This document shows, piece after piece, positions 51,219-60,023 of a stretch of DNA of 64,000 bases. The DNA lies in the NCBI RefSeq assembly GCF_003999995.1, contig NZ_RJAD01000002.1, positions 62,001-126,000 on the forward strand, in the 5' to 3' direction. The translations under genes and the position numbers were made by a program. Below the pieces are notes generated by a model, which ran no database searches, had not been told where the DNA came from, and saw nothing but the letters and a program-made list of their open reading frames with translations. How positions within the stretch are numbered: position 1 is the first letter of the stretch; each line of letters opens with the position of its first letter. This DNA is from Microbacterium sulfonylureivorans (GTDB lineage: Bacteria; Actinomycetota; Actinomycetes; Actinomycetales; Microbacteriaceae).

Positions 51219-52268
51219 ATGGTCGCAAAGTCATTGAGAGCTGCTCCGAAGGCTCTGCCGGGTGATCGGGTCGCCGTGATCTCGCCGGCATTCGCCGCTC
51301 CCGCGATCTCGCCCACGCTGCACGAGCAGGCAATGCGCCGGCTGACCGAGGCGACAGGACTGATCCCGGTCGAATACCCAACCACCCGGCAACTCGGCGC
51401 AAGTGCGGAGGCCCGTGCCGCCGACGTCACCGAAGCTTTCGCAGACCCGAGCATCCGCGCCGTGCTGGTCACGATCGGCGGCGACGATCAGGTGACCGTC
51501 ATCCCGCATATCGACGCCGGGGTGCTCGCGGCGAACCCGAAGCCGTTCCTGGGCTACAGCGACAACACGAACCTGCACAACCTGCTCTGGAACCTCGGCG
51601 TGCCGAGCTTCTACGGCGGGTCGACCCAGGTGCACCTCGGGCCTGGCCCTCATCTCGATGACATCCATGTGCGGTCGCTGCGGGCTGCCCTGCTCGACGG
51701 CGGCACTCTCGAGCTCACCGAGCCCGGCGAGTCCGAGGACTTCGGGTGGCCGTGGGAAGACCCACGATCTCTGTTGGACTTCGGCGCACGTGAGGTCACC
51801 GAGCCATGGACGTGGGCTGGACCGGAGAAGGCCGTGTCTGGTCGCAGCTGGGGCGGTTGCATCGAGGTCATCGACCAGATTGCTCTTGCCGGACGAATGC
51901 CCGACGTTTCTGACTTCGACGGGGCGATCCTGCTGCTGGAGACCGGCGGGGAGGTACCGTCTGTGACCGAGGTCAAGCGTTGGGTACGCGCCCTGGGCGA
52001 GCGCGGAGTCCTCGGCGCAGTTGCCGGTGTGCTTGTTGCCCGACCGCCGGTCAGCGAGCGGCTTTCACCCGTGTCCTCAGTGCCGGAGCGAACCCGCCTG
52101 CGCGACGCGCAACGGGACACAATCATCGAGCAGATCGTCAGATACAACCCAAACGCGGTGGTCTGCGTCGGGGTGCCGTTCGGACACACCCGCCCGCAAT
52201 GGATCGTCCCACATGGCGGCACCATCGCACTCGACGGAGCACGCCACATTGTGACTGCTGACTACTGA
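51219..52268 (+). CDS. S66 family peptidase (LD-carboxypeptidase/MccF-like)
   Basis: The 349-residue cytoplasmic serine peptidase has GDRVAVISPAFAAP near residue 15, LVTIGGDDQVTVIPHID near 85 and nucleophile Ser in FLGYSDNTNLHNLLW near 113. The acid region is ILLLETGGEVPS near 240, and catalytic His lies in GVPFGHTRPQWIVPHGG near 325. The insert and SFYGGSTQVHLGP fit the MccF-like branch, which cleaves microcin C-type and related aminoacyl compounds, rather than the peptidoglycan LD-carboxypeptidases. Substrate uncertain. Confidence 0.87.
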   Translation: MVAKSLRAAPKALPGDRVAVISPAFAAPAISPTLHEQAMRRLTEATGLIPVEYPTTRQLGASAEARAADVTEAFADPSIRAVLVTIGGDDQVTVIPHIDAGVLAANPKPFLGYSDNTNLHNLLWNLGVPSFYGGSTQVHLGPGPHLDDIHVRSLRAALLDGGTLELTEPGESEDFGWPWEDPRSLLDFGAREVTEPWTWAGPEKAVSGRSWGGCIEVIDQIALAGRMPDVSDFDGAILLLETGGEVPSVTEVKRWVRALGERGVLGAVAGVLVARPPVSERLSPVSSVPERTRLRDAQRDTIIEQIVRYNPNAVVCVGVPFGHTRPQWIVPHGGTIALDGARHIVTADY

Positions 52269-52490
52269 GTGATCCAGCCATGGCGATGGGTGATCGCTCC
52301 ATGGCGCCGGTGTCGGCCGATCGACTATTGTCACGTCATCCATGCGCGATGGCGGGTCGACCTGCGCGCAGGTGGAGTCGATGGCCATCGAGGCGAGCAG
52401 TCGTGGGGGCAGTTGCGGCGCTGTCCAGGGTCCGAGAGCCGGTCGGGCGGTCGCTGCGAACACGTCGAATCGCGGAGTACGCTCGCGATC

Positions 52491-52835
52491 ATGGTCGAGG
52501 ACGATCCGGTGACGACTAACCCGGCCCACTACCGCATCATCTTTGAGAACGAATTCGTGCGCGTTCTGGAGTACCGCGACGAGCCTGGCGACAGTACGAC
52601 GCCGCACGTGCACCCGAACAGCGTGATGGTGACACTCAGCGATTTCCAGCGCCGGCTCCGCACCGAGTCGGGCGAGCGGGAAGTCGACATGCACGCCAAC
52701 GAAGCAGCGTGGCTCCCGGCGCAGCGGCACGCGGGGGCGAACATCGGCCGATCAGGGACGCACGCCATCTTCGTCGAACTCAAAGGGGAGGCAGCCGGAG
52801 TCGCCGATTCCCGGATGCTCGGCCCCAGCAGCTGA
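52491..52835 (+). CDS. Small cupin-domain protein
   Basis: The 114-residue protein has YRIIFENEFVRVLEYRDEPG near residue 11, HVHPNSVMVTLSDFQRRL near 37 and WLPAQRHAGANIG near 75, a single cupin barrel. TACGCT (52478-52483) 7 nt before the ATG fixes the start; the longer open frame upstream is not protein-like. Function unknown. Confidence 0.83.
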   Translation: MVEDDPVTTNPAHYRIIFENEFVRVLEYRDEPGDSTTPHVHPNSVMVTLSDFQRRLRTESGEREVDMHANEAAWLPAQRHAGANIGRSGTHAIFVELKGEAAGVADSRMLGPSS

Positions 52836-52880
52836 CCGGATCGAGCGCTCGCGAGCCGGTGGTTGAGCGGGCGTGATCGC

Positions 52881-53915
52881 CTAGATGGCGACGATGCGCG
52901 CTCGAGCTTGAGGGTTGATGAGGATGTCGACGTTGTCGGTTCGCTGCTCGGCGGATCCCCGACCTCGCGGAAGCGCGGTGACATCGGGGTTGGTGATCCC
53001 GTCCAGCAGTTGATCGATGATGGTCGGGTTCGGATGGATGTGGGGCCGGTCCCAGAACGGGATGGTGGCACCTGTCACTGCGGTGAGCCCCAGGGAGTTC
53101 TGCCGCTCGAGCAGGTGCTCCAGCGCGGCGGCGATGCTGTGCTGCCGAGAGGTACCCTCGTCGGCGGTGAGCACTCCGTCGAGCGCACCGCGTAGTTCTG
53201 GTGCGTACGCCAGGTGGCTGAATGACGTGCCGAGCCATTTCGCGTACGGCGGCCACCGTCGCTCCAGTATGAACGCCAAGTGCATGGCGATCTGTGCGAG
53301 ACGCGCGGCGATGATGCGCGATCCGATCTCGTCGCCGACGTCGGACGCGCGGCCCATCAGTGGCAGTTCCTGCGCCAGGCGGATCCAGTCGCACGCCAGC
53401 ACGTAACGCCACACGTCGTGCGGATACCAGTCAAGGGCCCGTCGAGCCGAGGTCAGCTCGTCAGCGGTGTCGACGAACACCGGACCGGCGACCACTTCCA
53501 GCGCGGCCTGCCCCGTGAGCGAGAGCCAGTCGGGCACTGACGGGTCAGCACGGGGGTTGAACCCCAACCGGTCATCAAGGAATCGAGAGACGGAGCTGAC
53601 GTCCACATGGTGCCGCGGAACGGTCTGACCTGTGAAGGCAAAACGAACCGGGAAGCCCGAATAGTGCTCCGGCAGGAGACGCTGCAGCTGTTCGTCGACT
53701 TCGGTGACGGCATCCGCGGGCACGAACAGGCTCAGCCTGAGTCCCCAGTCGTGATCACGCGAGACCTCGTCGTCCCACCCGAAGACATCCGAGCCCGAGC
53801 CAAGACGCCCCGCAGCGTGGGGCAGACCCGGAAACCGGTCTGCGAGGATCGGACTCACCACGTCGAAGAAGTACCGCCGCGCGAGAGCGATGCCGCTCTG
53901 ACCTGACTCAGTCAC
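52881..53915 (-). CDS. DUF4037 protein (nucleotidyltransferase-like)
   Basis: The 344-residue protein has an N-terminal nucleotidyltransferase-like core: RLGSGSDVFGWDDEVSRDHD near residue 36 with Gly-Ser and paired Asp, then WGLRLSLFV. The C-terminal helical DUF4037 region includes WPPYAKWLGTSFSHL near 225. The family may act on nucleotides or as an antibiotic-type transferase, but this is unproven. I prefer GTG 53915, 6 nt after CACGAT, over the GTG at 53930. Confidence 0.83.
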   Translation of the reverse strand: MTESGQSGIALARRYFFDVVSPILADRFPGLPHAAGRLGSGSDVFGWDDEVSRDHDWGLRLSLFVPADAVTEVDEQLQRLLPEHYSGFPVRFAFTGQTVPRHHVDVSSVSRFLDDRLGFNPRADPSVPDWLSLTGQAALEVVAGPVFVDTADELTSARRALDWYPHDVWRYVLACDWIRLAQELPLMGRASDVGDEIGSRIIAARLAQIAMHLAFILERRWPPYAKWLGTSFSHLAYAPELRGALDGVLTADEGTSRQHSIAAALEHLLERQNSLGLTAVTGATIPFWDRPHIHPNPTIIDQLLDGITNPDVTALPRGRGSAEQRTDNVDILINPQARARIVAI

Positions 53916-54146
53916 GGTTCTATCGTGCACGTTCGCGCGCCCATCACGGCGCAGCCGTCGAGTGCGGGTCGTAGGCGGACCGCAACGACTTTCACACTGT
54001 CTCGGTTTGCGGATGCCAGCGTCGATCCGCTGCAGCGAACTGCGCCTCGCGTGCTGCTGCGCCTCCAGCAGTCAGCGCGGGAAATCGAAGGCCTATCTCC
54101 GGTCCATGACCGCCCGCAACGCGATCCACCATCGGGCGGAAGGTGC

Positions 54147-54698
54147 TTAGTCTTGGGATGCGTGGAGATCAGCCAGGGATGTCTCTGTGGACTCTTCGAA
54201 CGTCACCTCGGCGAGCCGCTCATCGCAGGGCACGTCGCTGACTGAGACCGAGCCGTCACGCACCGTCCTCAGTGCTGCACATCCATGCACCGATGCCGAC
54301 GTCGAGGCCAAGCCCCGAGAGAACGTCGCAGCGTCACGGACGAAGATTCGCACTTCAAGCGACCTTCCGTCTTGCGTGAACGAGGTGACGGCTAATGATC
54401 GGAACTCAGGGTCAGCCCTGTCCGACTCACTAAGGAGCAGCCCCCAGGTGTAATCCTCGAAGTCATCTCGATCGATGGTTAGGCCGATATTTGCCGAGTC
54501 CGAAAGTTCTCCCATCGACGTGACGGCATATTCCAGAGAAGAGGCCGCCTCATCGCGAGCCATTCGAACCGCCCCGTCGTAACTCGTCACACACCCTGAG
54601 CAGAGGCTGGCCGCGACAACGACCACCAGACAGGCGCTGAGGCGCCGGGACGTGATGCGTCTCAGCACTGCCGTCTTGGGCATAGTCGCCACATTCAC
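54147..54698 (-). CDS. Lipoprotein of unknown function
   Basis: The 183-residue protein has a signal sequence with lipobox (SLCSGCVTS near residue 33) and an exported domain with two more Cys (HGCAALRTV and DVPCDERLAE). No family recognised. The start may be GTG 54698 or ATG 54683. It reads in tandem after another lipoprotein gene, with a 40-bp gap. Confidence 0.68.
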   Translation of the reverse strand: MNVATMPKTAVLRRITSRRLSACLVVVVAASLCSGCVTSYDGAVRMARDEAASSLEYAVTSMGELSDSANIGLTIDRDDFEDYTWGLLLSESDRADPEFRSLAVTSFTQDGRSLEVRIFVRDAATFSRGLASTSASVHGCAALRTVRDGSVSVSDVPCDERLAEVTFEESTETSLADLHASQD

Positions 54699-54738
54699 TT
54701 CCGTTCCAACCGAGATTTACACCCGCGGCTATCTGACC

Positions 54739-55266
54739 TCAGTGCGGCAACTCTCCTACGATGCCCCGGCAGATGCCGTTGGCTCTAGCTAGCTCGCTGT
54801 CGACGATCACGCCGTCCTCGGTGACAGGTTGGCTAAACGATGGGTTGTCGGGAATGACGTACTGGTCGGCACGGGTCGCGTAGCCCTTCGACGCGACCGG
54901 GTCATTCGTTTCGAAGTAGGCGTGCCAGGCGGCATCGATGAGGATGCAGCGATAGATGCCGCTTGCGTTGTCCGCCTCACCGAGCTGTCCCATGCCAGGA
55001 GGATCGATATGAGGCAGGTCGGTCCAAGCCGGCCAGGAGTAGCCCGGAGGCAGCGGCTCGGGCCAGGTGGCGATAGCCGCCTCGTACTCGATCTGGTGCT
55101 TGCTGGGGCCAGCTTGTGCAGTCGACGATGGCTTCGGGGTCGGGGAGGCTGCTGCTACAGCGCGCGTTGGGCTCGGCTGGACGGCAGCGGCGCACCCGGT
55201 TCCCGCGACACCGAGCAGCAGGATGCTCGCGACAATTGCGGCGAGCCTGAGTTTGCGGTGCGCCAT
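54739..55266 (-). CDS. Lipoprotein of unknown function
   Basis: The 175-residue protein starts AHRKLRLAAIVASILLLGVA with lipobox GTGCAAAV, then a Pro/Ser/Thr linker and a domain with Cys at YRCILID and NGICRGIVG. The mature part has WPEPLPPGYSWPAW, a pattern repeated in actinobacterial exported proteins. Possibly transcribed with the next lipoprotein gene. Function unknown. Confidence 0.7.
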   Translation of the reverse strand: MAHRKLRLAAIVASILLLGVAGTGCAAAVQPSPTRAVAAASPTPKPSSTAQAGPSKHQIEYEAAIATWPEPLPPGYSWPAWTDLPHIDPPGMGQLGEADNASGIYRCILIDAAWHAYFETNDPVASKGYATRADQYVIPDNPSFSQPVTEDGVIVDSELARANGICRGIVGELPH

Positions 55267-55528
55267 GACGAGAGAAGGATGCAACCACTCGACCTTTGCT
55301 CAGTGTTCGATGCGCCGCTCGATGACGCGCCGCTCAAATCTAGTCACCCAACACCCTGTCTTGATGTCCCCTGTTCGGCGGACGAAGGCCCACGTCAACG
55401 CCCACAAGCCGGTCCTCGTGCGGGCGGCGATCGAATTCGGGAACCAGCTCGCGCATCAGGGGTATAGACGCACCCTTGAGCGATGCCCGATCGGTTCCTA
55501 GAATCCCGCAGCGAAGGGAGCAACCGCC

Positions 55529-55780
55529 ATGGACGGACCAGATCTTCTCGCGACAAGGCTTCTCCGCGGCATGGTCGCTGACGACGTCGACGCCGTCAGT
55601 CACCTCGTCATCGAAATCGAAGACAGCGGCTATGCCGGCCTCGTCGCCACAGGACTCGCACAGTCCTACATCAGCGAACTGCTCAAGACGGCCAGGCGCG
55701 AACCACTCCTGCGCGCCCTCGAAGCGCGCATCCTCGAGCTGACCACCGCCGCCGACGACACGAACGACAAGCCGGCCTGA
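55529..55780 (+). CDS. Small hypothetical helical protein
   Basis: The 83-residue all-helical protein (GPDLLATRLLRGMVADDVDA, then GLVATGLAQSYISELLKTAR) has an acidic end. A strong GAAGGGAGCA Shine-Dalgarno and TAGAAT about 30 nt upstream support expression. Not identified. Confidence 0.65.
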   Translation: MDGPDLLATRLLRGMVADDVDAVSHLVIEIEDSGYAGLVATGLAQSYISELLKTARREPLLRALEARILELTTAADDTNDKPA

Positions 55781-55884
55781 TACTCCCTCGACACTTTCGC
55801 GCCCTGCAAGGAGGGATCTGCCCGGGCGTCCGATGCGCCATCGTTAGCGATCGTGCCGAGGACGGGACGTCAAATGGCGATCGG

Positions 55885-56568
55885 CTACCGCGCCAGCGCG
55901 AGGCTGTCGTGAATTGCTGTTGCAATGCCTTCTGCGTGGTCACCGCGACGATCGATGAGCAGCGCGTGCATGCCCGCAGCACGGGCGCCGGCCACGTCAT
56001 GTTCGGCGTGGTCACCGACAAACAAGCACTCTTCGGCACTCACCCCAAGCTCAACGGTGAACGCGCCGAACGCAGCTGAGCTGGGTTTCTGCGCCCCGAT
56101 GCGTTCTGAGGTGCACACAACATCGAGGGAGTCGATCAAACCGATCGCGGTGAGCTTGTCGAGCTGTTGCTCCTGAGTGCCATTCGTAAGTACTCCCACA
56201 CGCAGTCCAGCCGATCGGAGGCCTTTCAGCAGGCTGGCGCTATCCGAAAATGCCCGCCACGCGCGTCGATACGCCCGGCCATACTGCTCGAATAGGTCAT
56301 CGAGCTCCACCTCGTCGTCCGGCGGCCGAATCCCAAACGTCGGTAGAACGCTCCGTAACCGTTCCTGACGCTGCTCTTGAAAGCTGATCTGGCCGGCTCG
56401 CCACCGCTCGAATTGCAGCTCCTCGGCTGCGAACCACATCGCGCGGGCCTGAGGCGACGACTGGACGCCCAGGGATCCAAGGAACTCGTCGACAGCACGC
56501 GAGGCCGATCCGTGATGATCGAACAACGTGCCATCGAGGTCAAAGCCGACGCCGCGCAGAGTTGCCAC
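55885..56568 (-). CDS. HAD-superfamily hydrolase
   Basis: The 227-residue protein has motif I GVGFDLDGTLFDHHGS near residue 6 (nucleophile Asp), motif II VGVLTNGTQ near 123, motif III Lys in ERIGAQKPS near 160 and motif IV VGDHAEHDVAGARAAGM near 187. Helical cap type C1, as in phosphoglycolate phosphatase-like enzymes. Substrate unknown. TAAGCT (complement 56575-56580) lies 6 nt before the GTG. Confidence 0.92.
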   Translation of the reverse strand: MATLRGVGFDLDGTLFDHHGSASRAVDEFLGSLGVQSSPQARAMWFAAEELQFERWRAGQISFQEQRQERLRSVLPTFGIRPPDDEVELDDLFEQYGRAYRRAWRAFSDSASLLKGLRSAGLRVGVLTNGTQEQQLDKLTAIGLIDSLDVVCTSERIGAQKPSSAAFGAFTVELGVSAEECLFVGDHAEHDVAGARAAGMHALLIDRRGDHAEGIATAIHDSLALAR

Positions 56569-56637
56569 GGCGACAGCTTACGAACAGGCGCACTTCACCC
56601 GGGAAACGGTCCCGCTACGCGCTCCATGGCCTGGCCC

Positions 56638-56739
56638 TACGATTGGGACACACGACTGGCGCGGGTAGGGAACTACCAGGGAGTGGAGTCGAGAACGTCG
56701 TCCGCCTGGGCGTTCTCCGCATAGAGAGCGGAGAATTTC
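56638..56739 (+). promoter_or_regulatory. Structured folD leader with two mutually exclusive hairpins
   Basis: TACGAT (56638-56643) could be the -10. In the roughly 90-nt leader, GGTAG-GGAA-CTACC (56664-56677) forms a first hairpin. GAGAACG (56691-56697) can pair with CGTTCTC (56711-56717). Alternatively TTCTCCGC (56713-56720) pairs with GCGGAGAA (56728-56735), which hides the GGAG Shine-Dalgarno next to the ATG. The last two pairings share TTCTC and exclude each other, as in a translational switch. Confidence 0.6.
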
Positions 56740-57591
56740 ATGACAGCACAGCTGATGGATGGCGCGTCCCTCGCGGACGAGACGTTCGCGCAGATAGCTG
56801 AGGGCACAGCCGAGTTGCTTGCGGTCGCTGGGCGACGCCCGTGTCTGGTCACTGTCCTGGTGGGCGACGATCCGTCCTCGCACGTGTATGTGCGGATGAA
56901 GGTCAACCGCTCGGGCAAGGTCGGCATCGAGTCCCGACGCATTGACCTGCCGCAAGCGACGACCACGGCAGAGCTCGTCGCCGTCCTGAAAGAGTTGTCG
57001 GACGACCGGTCAGTGGACGGGATCCTGCTGCAGCACCCGGTGCCAGCTCACATTGACGAACGCGCCGCGTTTGAGGCGATCGACCCGAGCAAAGACGTCG
57101 ACGGAGTTACCCGAACCTCCTTCGCTCGCATGGCCTTTGGCGAGCCTGGATTCCATTCGGCCACACCCGGCGGAATCCTCAGGCTCCTCGATCGGTATGA
57201 CGTTGCGCTTGCCGGAGTTAGGGCGGTCGTGGTCGGGAGGAGCCCCATCCTCGGCCGACCGATCGGGATGCTGCTCCTCGCCCGCGATTCGACCGTGACG
57301 TTCTGCCACTCGAAGACGGGAGATCTCGCTGACGCTGTTCGCGACGCGGACATTGTGATCGCCGCAGTGGGGCGGCCAAAACTGATCCGCGGAGACTGGA
57401 TCAAACCGGGCGCGGTTGTCGTCGATGCCGGCTACAACGCCGGCAACGTTGGCGACGTCGAGTTCGCGGCCGCAGCCACAAGAGCCAAACTCATCACGCC
57501 CGTACCGGGCGGTGTCGGCCCGATGACGATCGCGGTTCTGCTCGATCAGACCCTCGACGCCGCCCGCAACCACCATCAGCTGGGTCAATGA
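56740..57591 (+). CDS. folD: Bifunctional methylene-THF dehydrogenase/methenyl-THF cyclohydrolase
   Basis: Interconverts 5,10-methylene-THF and 10-formyl-THF using NADP. The 283-residue protein has SSHVYVRMKVNRSGKVGI near residue 46 (Tyr and Lys of the active site), VDGILLQHPVPAHI near 86 and the FolD signature VVGRSPILGRPIGMLLLARD near 165-184. It ends ITPVPGGVGPMTIAVLL. Length is normal. It lies in the accessory region without other folate genes, so it may be an extra or relocated copy. A folded leader covers its Shine-Dalgarno. Confidence 0.95.
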   Translation: MTAQLMDGASLADETFAQIAEGTAELLAVAGRRPCLVTVLVGDDPSSHVYVRMKVNRSGKVGIESRRIDLPQATTTAELVAVLKELSDDRSVDGILLQHPVPAHIDERAAFEAIDPSKDVDGVTRTSFARMAFGEPGFHSATPGGILRLLDRYDVALAGVRAVVVGRSPILGRPIGMLLLARDSTVTFCHSKTGDLADAVRDADIVIAAVGRPKLIRGDWIKPGAVVVDAGYNAGNVGDVEFAAAATRAKLITPVPGGVGPMTIAVLLDQTLDAARNHHQLGQ

Positions 57592-57619
57592 GGCCGAGTC
57601 CACTACCGCCCTCTATTGA

Positions 57620-57814
57620 GCGGGGACGTACGAGGCGCCGACCGAGACGACTGAGACATTCACGTGGGAGTCCCTGAACGACACCACCCAGACCGACAGC
57701 GCGCTGCTAGCGTCCGGTGATCCGACGAAGACCTTCACGTTCGCGAACGGCAAGCTTACGTACGAGCTGACTGCGATGGGCGTGACCATGACCGTGGAGA
57801 TGGAACAGCAATAG
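57620..57814 (+). pseudogene. 3' fragment of an exported-type protein gene
   Basis: After an in-frame TGA at 57617-57619 the frame reads AGTYEAPTETTETFTWESLN, then SGDPTKTFTFANGKLTYEL and MTVEMEQQ to a stop. The composition is protein-like but there is no start codon. It looks like the C-terminal beta-rich end of a secreted or surface protein whose 5' part was lost. Confidence 0.5.
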
Positions 57815-58322
57815 GCATCCACGTCTAAGCGCCCCGTCCGTGTGCCGGTGCGCGCTCCCGTGCATCGATACCGCATGGCACGGCTTTGGAGCTTGGGGCG
57901 GTCTTGACCGATCGAAGTGCTGATGATGCACCGCCCACCCCGCATGCCCCGCCCACGGTCCTATCCACGGGCTGCACACGGCGTGGCGGCTTCAACTCCG
58001 AGACAACGAGCGCTGGAACCGTTCGAAGGATCCTGAGGCACCGCTGATCGGAACCTTGCAATCGGCAAAGCTCCTCCCGATAGGTTCTTTATCGACGGCG
58101 CGTTCCGGACGGAACATCGCGGGCCGTGGAAAGCGGCACCAGGCCTGTCCAGACTTCCTGCGAGCCGGACGACGACGCGCCGATCCGTCGCACGGAACGG
58201 ATCTATCTTGTAGCGCCGACCATCGCGCACGACCTGTAGGCCTACCCCTGCCACCCGCAGAGGAGAAGCAATACCGGAGGGCAGCCTTGCGGCCTGCGGT
58301 CCTCCCCTGAGAAGAGAGCAAC
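57815..58322. other. Long spacer before the DUF2510 gene
   Basis: No gene supported. The last 50 bases contain GGAGG...CCTCC pairing around 58272-58310 and the Shine-Dalgarno GAAGAGAG, so part of it is probably leader of the next gene. Confidence 0.5.
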
Positions 58323-59384
58323 ATGACTGAGTCGAACCCGCCTGGAAACTACCCGGCGAACTGGTACCCGGACACCAACAACCCCGGCCAGGAGCGCTAC
58401 TACGACGGCACCATCTGGACCGAGAGTGTTCGCCCGGCACGGCCGACTGTCACTGCGGTCGCGGAGCCCTCGCCGAAGAAGCCCCGCAACATCCTTGGCA
58501 TCGTGGCTCTTGCCGTGTCTGCGGTCGGCTTCGTCTTTGCCTGCATTCCCGGCGCACTCATCCTGGGATGGGTGCTTCTGCCGATCGGGTTCATCCTAGG
58601 CATCGTTGCTGTGTTCCAGAAGGACAAGCCCAAGTGGCAGGGGCTGACCGCGATCATCGTGTCGGTAGTGGGGACCATTGTCGGGATCGTCGTGTTCGTC
58701 TCCCTGGCCGCAGGAGCCGTGAACGATGCGATCGAGGACACAGTGGCCGAGGATGTCGGCTCGTCGGAGGTGGCTGACGACGAGGAGGCTGCCGAGGAGG
58801 AGCCGGCCGACGCCGCCGCCGCGGTTGAGGAGCTCGTACTCGGTGAGTCCGCGTTCGGCATGGACACCGAGAACGGCATGGGCTGGTACGCGGTGCAGGT
58901 CACCAACCCGAACGCGGACTACGTGTTCTCGTTCGCGGAGATCTCCGTCGAGGCGTACGACGCCGACGGCGTGCTGCTGGATTCCAGCAGCACGTACACC
59001 ACGATCCTGTCCGGCGAGAGCTGGTACGTGGGGGACTTCTTCGAGATCGGCACCGGGGTCATTGACCACATTGAGGTGCGCGGGCCGACCGCGGACGCGG
59101 CGACCCACTCTCCCGCGGCGGAGACCGGTTCGATGAGCATCACCGACGTCGTCACCGGCGCCGAGTACGACATGATGAAGGTCTCCGGGAAGTTGGTGTC
59201 AGTGTTCTCCGAGGATCAGGATCTGGTCACCATCGACCTGATCGCCCGTGACGGCGCCGGCAAAATCGTCGGCGTCGACTCCACCTACACCGATCGCGTC
59301 CCCGCCGGCGGCACCGTGGCGTGGGAGACCTCGTTCTGGGAAGTGCCGCTGGACTCCGCGGTCACCGCGTACCCGCACCTGTAA
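58323..59384 (+). CDS. DUF2510 membrane protein with exported C-terminal domains
   Basis: The 353-residue protein has an N-terminal DUF2510 motif (ANWYPDTNNPGQERYYDGTIW near residue 11). Two or three membrane segments follow (LGIVALAVSAVGFVFACIPG and on, about residues 58-140), then an acidic linker rich in Glu/Ala. Two extracytoplasmic FxLYD-like beta domains come next (YAVQVTNPNADYVFSFAEIS near 195, VTIDLIARDGAGKIVGVDST near 300). Role unknown. A strong hairpin follows the stop. Confidence 0.82.
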   Translation: MTESNPPGNYPANWYPDTNNPGQERYYDGTIWTESVRPARPTVTAVAEPSPKKPRNILGIVALAVSAVGFVFACIPGALILGWVLLPIGFILGIVAVFQKDKPKWQGLTAIIVSVVGTIVGIVVFVSLAAGAVNDAIEDTVAEDVGSSEVADDEEAAEEEPADAAAAVEELVLGESAFGMDTENGMGWYAVQVTNPNADYVFSFAEISVEAYDADGVLLDSSSTYTTILSGESWYVGDFFEIGTGVIDHIEVRGPTADAATHSPAAETGSMSITDVVTGAEYDMMKVSGKLVSVFSEDQDLVTIDLIARDGAGKIVGVDSTYTDRVPAGGTVAWETSFWEVPLDSAVTAYPHL

Positions 59385-59400
59385 CTCGTCACAACGGACA

Positions 59401-59432
59401 GCGGCCACAGGGGGACTATCGCCTGTGGCCGC
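59401..59432 (+). terminator. Terminator hairpin
   Basis: GCGGCCACAGG (59401-59411) pairs perfectly with CCTGTGGCCGC (59422-59432), 16 nt past the stop of the DUF2510 gene. Confidence 0.75.
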
Positions 59433-59621
59433 CGCCGTACGCGCACCACCCACTGGTGGGTTACTGGGCGCGCGCATCCGGGTCCAGGAGCGCGCCAAAC
59501 TGGCATCTGTGCCATACTCCACGCGCACAGACGCACCACGACCCCGCTCGGAGAACCTGCTGCGCCCGACAGGCGGTCGCTCATCGGACAGTCGGGCGGA
59601 CCGGCCCGTGCGCGCCGCGAT

Positions 59622-59951
59622 CTACGCCGCAACGGCGTCCTCCTCCTCGTCCTCGTCGACTTCAGTGGAAGCCATCGACAACAACGTGATCGCTGCAAGG
59701 CCAACGATCGAGGAAGCCGAGAGGATCCAGGCGCTCATTCCCCAGTAGGCTGGCAAGCCTCCGAATTGGGTGCCTGCAATGGCAAATCCGAGCCCGACGA
59801 CCGAGACTTCGAACACGATAAGGATGCCGTCTCTGAACCAACGACGTCGACGAACCTTCATCCTCATCGAACGTCGCTCGACGACAAGGGTCACGATCAC
59901 TAGCGGCAGCACCGTGGCGAGCACCTGGCACGTCTCCCAATTCATCACCAT
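59622..59951 (-). CDS. Small membrane protein
   Basis: The 109-residue protein has three hydrophobic segments (residues 7-25, 43-62, 67-92), a basic loop MKVRRRRWFRDG and an acidic tail DEDEEEDA. TACTCT (complement 59958-59963) lies 6 nt before the ATG. No family recognised. Confidence 0.68.
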   Translation of the reverse strand: MVMNWETCQVLATVLPLVIVTLVVERRSMRMKVRRRRWFRDGILIVFEVSVVGLGFAIAGTQFGGLPAYWGMSAWILSASSIVGLAAITLLSMASTEVDEDEEEDAVAA

Positions 59952-60023
59952 GGCCAGAGAGTAGCGGCCGATTCAGCGCCAACCATGGCAGTGAGCACCC
60001 GTCGGGTGGGGTTGGATGAGACT

